Shown here: positions 10,085 to 14,354 of the stretch, one piece after another | How positions within the stretch are numbered: position 1 is the first letter of the stretch | How the letters are laid out: the number at the start of each line of letters is the position of its first letter | From: Euryarchaeota archaeon UBA623 | GTDB lineage: Archaea; Thermoplasmatota; Poseidoniia; Poseidoniales; Thalassarchaeaceae | NCBI GenBank assembly: GCA_002505325.1 | Contig: DAUV01000052.1 | Location: forward strand, 2,775 to 17,128 | Length of the DNA: 14,354 bases | Direction of reading: 5' to 3' | Translations under genes and position numbers: made by a program | Notes under the pieces: model-generated | What the model was told of the DNA's origin: nothing | Database searches by the model: none | What the model saw: only the letters and a program-made list of their open reading frames with translations

Positions 10085-10100
10085 TATGGTGAGATGCGTA

Positions 10101-10110
10101 GCGCTTATGA
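10101..10110 (+). promoter_or_regulatory. Weak TATA-like element before rps2
   Basis: GCGCTTATGA is the most TATA-like stretch in the 73-base gap. Start of transcription about 25 nt downstream (near 10131) would leave a leader of about 16 nt that includes the GAGG ribosome site. The match is weak and the assignment rests on spacing. Confidence 0.25.
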
Positions 10111-10135
10111 GTCGAGGGCAGGTCGCCGCGACGCT

Positions 10136-10139
10136 GAGG
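10136..10139 (+). promoter_or_regulatory. Shine-Dalgarno deciding the TTG start of rps2
   Basis: GAGG, 7 nt before TTG 10147. An in-frame TGA at 10135-10137 closes the frame just upstream, and no ATG or GTG lies between it and the conserved uS2 core. The TTG is therefore the only usable start. Confidence 0.6.
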
Positions 10140-10146
10140 ATTCAAC

Positions 10147-10761
10147 TTGGATGAGAGTCTAGCCCTTCTCGTGCCGCATGATGTGTACGAGCAGCACGCA
10201 GTGCACATAGGGACAAATCAGAAATCCGCGGACATGAAGAAGTTCCTAGACACCTTGCGTCAGGACTCAAGTGGACTCCATCTGATAGACGTCCACGAGA
10301 CTGATTCGCGAATCCGAGTAGTGGCCAAGTTCCTATCCCGCTTTGATCCTGACAGGATTCTGGTCGTGAGCGCCCGGCAGTACGGCCAGCGCCCTGCTCG
10401 CAAGTTCGCCGACAATATCGGCGCGATGCGCATCGTTGGGCGCTTCATCCCTGGTACGCTAACCAATTCCCGTCTTCGGACCTACATCGAGCCCGATGTA
10501 ATCCTCGTCACCGACCCGGCTGCAGACTCTCAGGCTTTGTCGGAGGCAGTGAACTCGGGCCTACCAGTAGTCGGCATCTGTGATGCAAACAACAGATTGC
10601 GCAACGTCGACCTAGTGCTTCCAGCCAACAATAAGGGTCGACGCTCCCTCGCTCTCGTCTACTGGCTGCTGGCCCGAGAGATTCTCAAGATCAGGAGTTC
10701 CATATCTGACGCCGACTGGGAACGATCCCAGAGCGTCGATGACTGGGAATCCACCTTCTGA
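10147..10761 (+). CDS. rps2: 30S ribosomal protein uS2 (archaeal S2)
   Basis: Small-subunit ribosomal protein, 204 residues, the archaeal/eukaryotic (SA-like) form without the long bacterial coiled-coil insert. Family signatures are VHIGTNQKSADMKKF (19-33), GRFIPGTLTNSRL (98-110), EPDVILVTDPAADSQA (115-130), LPVVGICDANN (139-149) and VLPANNKGRRSLALVYWLLARE (157-178). It starts at TTG 10147; the nearby ATG at 10151 is out of frame and closes after three codons. The last codon is followed by TGATG, so the stop overlaps the start of the dihydrouridine synthase gene by one base. That ties a core ribosomal protein to a tRNA-modifying enzyme. The C-terminal tail is acidic and Trp-containing. Confidence 0.95.
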   Translation: MDESLALLVPHDVYEQHAVHIGTNQKSADMKKFLDTLRQDSSGLHLIDVHETDSRIRVVAKFLSRFDPDRILVVSARQYGQRPARKFADNIGAMRIVGRFIPGTLTNSRLRTYIEPDVILVTDPAADSQALSEAVNSGLPVVGICDANNRLRNVDLVLPANNKGRRSLALVYWLLAREILKIRSSISDADWERSQSVDDWESTF

Positions 10762-11783
10762 TGCCGCGACGGCCTCATAGAGGGGTTACTGAACCGCCGC
10801 TCGTGCCCAATGAGCCTGTGCCACTATTCCTCGCCCCCATGGCAGGAGTCACCGACCTTGCCTACAGGCTTCTCGCGCGCGAGTGTGGTGCTGATGTTAC
10901 TGTCACCGAGTTCACCGCCGCTTCGGGTCTAACTAGGCGCAACACGAATTCATGGCTCAAAGTCGAAAGCGATCCACGCGAGAAGCCATTCATTCCGCAG
11001 ATATTCGGTGGGATTACCTCAGAGATGGTCGAGACCGTAGAATTGCTACAGGACAGGGCCGATGTGATTGACATCAACTTCGGCTGTCCGGCTCCCAAAG
11101 TATGTCGCACCGACGCCGGGGCCGCTCTGCTCAGGAATCCCGACAGAGTCGTAGAGATGGTGAGGGCCTGTCTCGATGTGGCTGAGGTACCGATTACTGT
11201 CAAGGTAAGACTCGGTACAGGTGGTGGCCCCAACACTGCTCTAGAGGTTGCTCAGCGGCTGGAGGATGAGGGCATCGAGCGAATCTGCGTTCACGGTCGT
11301 ACGCTGCGTCAGAGGTATTCCGGCGTCGCTGACTGGCAGCAGATTCGCAATATCGTAGAAGCCGTCGACATACCAGTCATTGCCAATGGCGATGTGGTTG
11401 ACGCGGCTACCGCTGCAGCATGCCTCGAGGCTACTGATGCAGCTGGCCTTATGATCGGACGCGGCGCTATAGGTAGACCAACAGTGTTCCATGAGATTAA
11501 GCGCGATATGGGCTGGCACAATGAGAATCCTCCATGGGGTTCCGAAGACCCCGCAGTGGCCCGACTTTGGTGTTGGGAGAGATATCTCAAATTGAGTGAT
11601 GAAGTGTATCCTACGCAGATGAACAAGAACCTCAAGCGGCACGCGGTATCTTTCACCAAAGGACTACCAGGTGCCTCAGCCATGAGGGTCGACCTCCATT
11701 CCATACAAGATCAAACTGAACTTGGAAGCAGGGTCACCGAATATCTAGAGGCGCTCACTGAGTCCCATTCTGTGGCTGCTTGA
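10761..11783 (+). CDS. dus: tRNA-dihydrouridine synthase
   Basis: FMN-dependent TIM-barrel enzyme that reduces specific uridines of tRNA to dihydrouridine using NADPH, 340 residues. Motifs in order: FLAPMAGVTD (23-32, FMN site), IDINFGCPAPKV (103-114) with the likely catalytic Cys109, ITVKVRLG (145-152, Lys148), CVHGRTLRQRYSGVADW (176-192, His178), VIANGDV (206-212) and GLMIGRGAIGRP (229-240), the FMN phosphate site. The C-terminal helical RNA-binding domain follows (about 265-335). Its ATG overlaps the rps2 stop (TGATG) and there is no separate ribosome site, so translation probably depends on reinitiation after rps2. The 3' end overlaps the end of the convergent regulator gene by 29 bp. Which tRNA position it modifies cannot be told from sequence. 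Confidence 0.94.
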   Translation: MPRRPHRGVTEPPLVPNEPVPLFLAPMAGVTDLAYRLLARECGADVTVTEFTAASGLTRRNTNSWLKVESDPREKPFIPQIFGGITSEMVETVELLQDRADVIDINFGCPAPKVCRTDAGAALLRNPDRVVEMVRACLDVAEVPITVKVRLGTGGGPNTALEVAQRLEDEGIERICVHGRTLRQRYSGVADWQQIRNIVEAVDIPVIANGDVVDAATAAACLEATDAAGLMIGRGAIGRPTVFHEIKRDMGWHNENPPWGSEDPAVARLWCWERYLKLSDEVYPTQMNKNLKRHAVSFTKGLPGASAMRVDLHSIQDQTELGSRVTEYLEALTESHSVAA

Positions 11784-12873
11784 TAGACGAGTTAATCAGA
11801 GCCTCGTCGAGTCGCTGAGCAACAGTCCTCATCCGACGCAACGTCTTCTCGACCCGACGCATCACCTTCTCCTTCACTGCATCTCCATCCCTGCCGGCGA
11901 TTCTGAATCCGTAAGGCATCCTGCCTCCGAGGGTGTTGAGCAGTATTTTCTGTGAACCCACCGGTACCGGATCCAGTATCTTCTGTACCTTCTCGATGTT
12001 CAGAGACTTCTTCTTGACACCCGAGATTAGGGCTTTTGAGACGGAATCGTCCAGTCTGCCAATCCCTCCCCTTGTCATCAACCAATCTTCGCCTCGCGCA
12101 TCGTACTGCCGCATCAGGCCACTGTACACGTCTTGGGCTATTCGATCCAGCATTGGTACACGCTCGACGATGCCTGCGGCTCGCATGCGCTCAATCGATC
12201 TTTGTACACGGGCTCGGGAGTCGTCGCACTTATCGGCCAGAGCGAGCAGTGTGACGGCCCTACTGCTTGACAACAACTCCTCGAGTAAGTTGCGCGACAA
12301 CTTGTCACCCGACTTGGCTCGCTCACCGCTCAGTCCGAGGTCACGTACCAGCGCATCGAACCAGTCCTCGCCTTCCGCGATGGCACCCGGCTCGGCCACC
12401 TCGATGCGGAAGGCCATTTCATCATCCTCACTAGAGGCGACCATCCTGTTGTCAGACTCGGAGACTACTTCGACTAACTCGGATAGGCGCAGGTCCAGAA
12501 TAGTTCGAGCTTGGACCGAGACCAACTCGATAGCCGCACTAACTGAGCCCCCTCTGAGAACGTGGATGTGCCAGCGCCCCTCAGTGTCGGCGGCTAGCAG
12601 TCCGGATTCCCTTAGTTTGACGAGTTGGTGATGGATGCCGGTTTGAGACAGGCCGCTGGAGTCCCCCAGTGCTCTGGCGTCCCAACCTCTGAGGGGATCA
12701 ATCAATACTGTCTCACGCAACAGTCTGTGTAGTGCACCCTGCTCATCTTCAACGCTAGCCCCCTCTGTCTTCCGCCTTACCATCCCCATCGAATCGAGCA
12801 GCCAAGCCAGCAGGACATCTGGGTCCTTGCTACCCGTCGGCATCGGCAATTCGGACAGCCTGACTCTGAACAT
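11755..12873 (-). CDS. Two-domain winged-helix transcriptional regulator, unknown signal
   Basis: Putative DNA-binding regulator, 372 residues from ATG 12873. The first winged helix-turn-helix is at about 45-105: WDARALGDSSGLSQTGIHHQ is the helix-turn-helix, then LVKLRESGLL and a short wing. A second HTH-like segment spans about 195-250 (LLALADKCDDSRARVQRS, then MRAAGIVERV). The C-terminal third is basic (about 285-355, rich in Lys/Arg, including VMRRVEKTLRRMR) and could bind nucleic acid. I know no precise family. The frame is open up to 12960, which would overlap the preceding gene by 31 bp and add an Arg-rich tail, so I prefer the internal ATG; 12843 is another option. It lies 56 bp after the 217-residue regulator and is probably co-transcribed. 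A perfect hairpin sits on the chosen start codon. Confidence 0.75.
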   Translation of the reverse strand: MFRVRLSELPMPTGSKDPDVLLAWLLDSMGMVRRKTEGASVEDEQGALHRLLRETVLIDPLRGWDARALGDSSGLSQTGIHHQLVKLRESGLLAADTEGRWHIHVLRGGSVSAAIELVSVQARTILDLRLSELVEVVSESDNRMVASSEDDEMAFRIEVAEPGAIAEGEDWFDALVRDLGLSGERAKSGDKLSRNLLEELLSSSRAVTLLALADKCDDSRARVQRSIERMRAAGIVERVPMLDRIAQDVYSGLMRQYDARGEDWLMTRGGIGRLDDSVSKALISGVKKKSLNIEKVQKILDPVPVGSQKILLNTLGGRMPYGFRIAGRDGDAVKEKVMRRVEKTLRRMRTVAQRLDEALINSSIKQPQNGTQ

Positions 12874-12890
12874 GCGCGCTCCGCGCGCAT
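12872..12890 (-). repeat. Perfect 8-bp GC-rich hairpin over a regulator start codon
   Basis: On the minus strand ATGCGCGC-GGA-GCGCGCAT ends with the AT of the ATG at 12873. In RNA it would hold the start codon in a very stable stem. In DNA it is a symmetric alternating purine-pyrimidine site. No Shine-Dalgarno precedes the ATG. Seen directly; an effect on translation or regulator binding is inference. Confidence 0.6.
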
Positions 12891-12929
12891 TCCGAGGCTC
12901 AAGAGGCTTGGCCAGTCTCCAGTACCGAC

Positions 12930-13583
12930 TCAGGCGTATTCGACGCGAACGTCCAACCACGGGTAGTCGACCTCAGAGGTTTGCAGCCCGGACATATGCG
13001 GCGCGAGAGCTAGTTTGGCTGGGCATAGTATGCCGCGTTGGCGTAGTACTCCTATCGCTGAGTGCACAGAGGCACGAGATCTACCGAGGTCGCGTGCTAG
13101 TTGAGCCTGCGAGACCGGTTCAGGAGTCTTAGACAACCTCGCGACTACTTTGCGCTGTACTGTTGACAGCCCGACTGGAAGCATTTCAGCTGCACGACTT
13201 TGATCAGTCACACCAGTTCCGGCGAGAATCTCTACCTGTGAGGGCGCTCCGGCGTAGTAACAGGTCCTCCCATTTACCGGCATAGTGGTCACTGAAGACT
13301 CGTTCACGAGTACGTCGAGGTGGTGACGAAGAGTGCCGTTGGCAGCATCCAACTGGCGCTGCAACTCACGGAAGTGAATTCCAGGAGAACGCTCAAGGGT
13401 GTTGAGAATACGCTTTCTAAGTGGATGCTCCCAAGAGTGGTCTCTGGGCGCTGCCAGAGTGCCCTGAGTAGCAGGCGCGATTAACGGCAGAAGGCCAGCA
13501 AGGCCCAGTGCCCCCCCGGCTATCGCAGCAAGGCCATCAACGAACCAAGGACGCGTACTGCGCCACTGTTCAATCAGTGCCAT
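12930..13583 (-). CDS. Membrane-anchored double winged-helix regulator
   Basis: Putative transcriptional regulator, 217 residues. A hydrophobic Gly/Ala/Leu-rich stretch at about 14-38 (FVDGLAAIAGGALGLAGLLPL) should be a single membrane helix. It is followed by a first winged HTH (52-112; HPLRKRILNTLERSPGIHFR, then RQLDAANGTLRHHLDVL) and a second HTH (138-190; STVQRKVVARLSK, then LARDLGRSRASVHSAIGVLRQRGIL). Single C108 and C187 are present. The arrangement suggests DNA-binding domains tethered to the inner face of the membrane, perhaps sensing a membrane state. ATG 13583 is the first start after the HxlR stop, 70 bp away. A weak TATA-like GTATGC lies about 34 nt upstream (minus strand). It probably heads a two-gene unit with the 372-residue regulator. 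The exact family and targets are unknown. Confidence 0.75.
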   Translation of the reverse strand: MALIEQWRSTRPWFVDGLAAIAGGALGLAGLLPLIAPATQGTLAAPRDHSWEHPLRKRILNTLERSPGIHFRELQRQLDAANGTLRHHLDVLVNESSVTTMPVNGRTCYYAGAPSQVEILAGTGVTDQSRAAEMLPVGLSTVQRKVVARLSKTPEPVSQAQLARDLGRSRASVHSAIGVLRQRGILCPAKLALAPHMSGLQTSEVDYPWLDVRVEYA

Positions 13584-13653
13584 GACATCTTTCGTTGTCG
13601 TACGACCTTTGAAGCATACGGTTGGTTGTGCATGGCATGCTCGATAAGCACAG

Positions 13654-14109
13654 TCACTTGGGTCCGACGACCTTGCCCTGATACAGTTTCATGTAAGCGA
13701 CCAGTGGACTTAGCAGCCTTCCAGCCTCTCGCCCATGCTCAGTAAGGCGGTAGATGACTCGGATTGGCGGTCCGTCCTCGACGACCCTGTCCACAAGTCC
13801 GTTCTGAACGCAGGTGGTCAACTTGTCCGAGAGGGTCCTGCTGCTGATACCGTGCAGAAGCTTCCTCATTTCGTTGAAGCGGCGATCACCAGCGATATAC
13901 AGAGTCGCTAGAATCTCGATGGACCACTTCGAACTGAAAATTGAGAACGCATCTACGGCAGCATCGACCTCCCAACCAATATCAAAATCATCATCGTTGT
14001 ATTTCCCGAACGACCTGCGAATTACCGCGCCACTTTCCTCCACTTCAGAGATTGTCTCACGAATCATCTTGAGGTCTGAGGAGGAGATTCGCAAGGGACC
14101 ACGTGACAT
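13654..14109 (-). CDS. HxlR-family winged-helix transcriptional regulator
   Basis: DNA-binding regulator of the HxlR/YodB type, 151 residues. The family core is clear: KWSIEILATLYIAGDRRFNEM (61-81), LHGISSRTLSDKLTTCVQNG (85-104, with the recognition helix), LVDRVV (105-110) and PPIRVIYRLTEHGREAG (114-130). It carries an N-terminal extension of about 45 residues rich in charged amino acids and lacks the N-terminal sensing cysteine of the HypR/YodB type; the only Cys is C100, beside the recognition helix. I start it at ATG 14109 because a good TATA box sits about 35 nt upstream. The frame runs on to 14340 through a hydrophobic stretch, but that would cover the promoter and the divergent gene. 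It diverges from the gene at 14241 across a region holding two related palindromes, suggesting control of itself and that neighbour. Confidence 0.88.
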   Translation of the reverse strand: MSRGPLRISSSDLKMIRETISEVEESGAVIRRSFGKYNDDDFDIGWEVDAAVDAFSIFSSKWSIEILATLYIAGDRRFNEMRKLLHGISSRTLSDKLTTCVQNGLVDRVVEDGPPIRVIYRLTEHGREAGRLLSPLVAYMKLYQGKVVGPK

Positions 14110-14135
14110 TGGTAACAGGTTGTGCAGGCACCATC

Positions 14136-14153
14136 TAGTGTATAAAATGCACC
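14136..14153. promoter_or_regulatory. Candidate operator, copy 2, over the HxlR TATA box
   Basis: AGTGTATAAAATGCACC (14137-14153) matches the upstream palindrome AGTGCGTAAACTGCACT (14204-14220) at 13 of 17 positions, and both are preceded by T. It keeps partial two-fold symmetry (GTG and CAC arms). Its position over the TATA box suggests negative autoregulation. The match is seen directly; the bound protein is inferred. Confidence 0.45.
14141..14147 (-). promoter_or_regulatory. TATA box of the HxlR-family gene
   Basis: Minus-strand TTTTATA, a close match to the archaeal TATA consensus, centred about 35 nt upstream of ATG 14109. Start of transcription is predicted near 14118, leaving an almost leaderless message. 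It lies inside the second copy of the palindromic element at 14136-14153, so a protein bound there would block the promoter. Confidence 0.6.
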
Positions 14154-14179
14154 TCGGTGTAATCGTGAATACTTCTCGA

Positions 14180-14187
14180 TTGATATA
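14180..14187 (+). promoter_or_regulatory. Possible TATA box of the divergent plus-strand gene
   Basis: TTGATATA would place transcription start near 14209, inside the palindrome at 14202-14222. That leaves a leader of about 32 nt holding the AGGAGG site. It is a moderate match only. Confidence 0.35.
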
Positions 14188-14201
14188 CAGGAATTGGATG
14201 A

Positions 14202-14222
14202 TTAGTGCGTAAACTGCACTAA
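14202..14222. promoter_or_regulatory. Candidate operator, copy 1: 21-bp palindrome
   Basis: Perfect 7-bp arms TTAGTGC (14202-14208) and GCACTAA (14216-14222) with a 7-nt spacer. The half-site spacing suits a dimeric winged-helix regulator. It covers the predicted transcription start of the plus-strand gene and resembles the element over the HxlR TATA box 67 bp away. Confidence 0.5.
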
Positions 14223-14227
14223 GTAGC

Positions 14228-14233
14228 AGGAGG
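14228..14233 (+). promoter_or_regulatory. Shine-Dalgarno of the partial gene at the right edge
   Basis: AGGAGG, 7 nt before ATG 14241. It is the strongest evidence that the short open frame at the window end is a real gene, and it shows that this message has a leader, unlike the near-leaderless HxlR gene. Confidence 0.6.
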
Positions 14234-14240
14234 AAACCAC

Positions 14241-14354
14241 ATGGACAAATTATTGGAGAATTGGTTGGACGAGACGATAGGTGATGATGATGCAATAGTA
14301 GAGGTGCCGAGGATAAGTCTGAGGGCTTTTCTCTACGCAAATATTGCCAACTAC
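14241..14354 (+). CDS. Unknown protein, 5' part only (runs off window)
   Basis: Open frame of 38 codons from ATG 14241 to the edge with no stop. It reads MDKLLENWLDETIGDDDAIV, then EVPRISLRAFLYANIANY. It begins 7 nt after a perfect AGGAGG and is divergent from the HxlR regulator, the classic position for a regulator's main target. The stretch is acidic with two hydrophobic patches and uses more A/T-ending codons than the rest of the window. I do not recognise the family; too little is visible to propose a function. Confidence 0.6.
   Translation, partial: MDKLLENWLDETIGDDDAIVEVPRISLRAFLYANIANY

Noticed and set aside
10074..10146. A 73-base gap of tRNA size ending in GGATTCAAC, resembling a T-loop.
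   Set aside because: No acceptor stem, D-arm or anticodon arm can be paired, and the T-loop-like sequence overlaps the rps2 ribosome site.
12874..12960. A 29-residue Arg-rich extension of the 372-residue regulator.
   Set aside because: It would overlap the end of the upstream gene by 31 bp and has unusual composition. It cannot be excluded, since the preferred start lacks a Shine-Dalgarno.
14110..14340. A 77-residue N-terminal extension of the HxlR protein containing a membrane-like hydrophobic stretch, which would make it membrane-anchored.
   Set aside because: The extension crosses a good TATA box, both palindromes and the ribosome site and start of the divergent gene. HxlR proteins are normally small and soluble.

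Overview
The window looks like a piece of an archaeal chromosome. The gene content suggests the Thermoplasmatota side, and a marine group II (Poseidoniales-like) euryarchaeon is my best guess. The reasons are an archaeal-type ribosomal protein uS2, a long archaeal FKBP of the 231-residue MjFKBP26 type, a geranylgeranyl-reductase-family flavoprotein, archaeal TATA-like promoters about 35 nt upstream of several starts with almost no leader, and a bacterial-type UvrB, which occurs in some archaea by old transfer. The lineage call is inference; the domain call is firmer. Genes are dense, with no gap above about 130 bases. I found no tRNA, rRNA, CRISPR array, insertion sequence or phage gene.

Layout. 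Bases 1-4885 hold a minus-strand operon read right to left: UbiD-family decarboxylase, UbiA-family prenyltransferase, then uvrB, which runs off the left edge. A divergent intergenic region (4886-4992), rich in small symmetries, separates it from a plus-strand pair: a geranylgeranyl-reductase-like flavoprotein overlapping ccmF, the haem-handling subunit of cytochrome c maturation. Three further plus-strand units follow: an FKBP-type peptidyl-prolyl isomerase with a strong Shine-Dalgarno, a short unknown lipoprotein, and rps2 (uS2, TTG start) coupled to a tRNA-dihydrouridine synthase. The synthase converges on, and overlaps by 29 bp, a minus-strand block of three winged-helix regulators: a 372-residue two-HTH protein, a 217-residue two-HTH protein with an N-terminal membrane segment, and an HxlR-family regulator. 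A partial plus-strand gene diverges from the HxlR gene at the right edge.

How they fit together. UbiA plus UbiD are the prenylation and decarboxylation steps of quinone synthesis. The adjacent reductase could saturate the isoprenoid tail of a quinone or of archaeal lipids, and CcmF attaches haem to c-type cytochromes. The left half is therefore best read as a respiratory-chain (quinone plus cytochrome c) biogenesis neighbourhood, with uvrB riding in the operon.

I see no clearly new multi-gene system. The points most worth a second look are: paired near-identical palindromes in the HxlR divergent promoter; a 41-residue insertion in UvrB beside the ATPG motif; a roughly 140-residue expansion in the middle of CcmF that keeps all four haem-handling histidines; a perfect 8-bp hairpin on the start codon of one regulator; and the TTG-started, stop-start-coupled rps2-dus pair.
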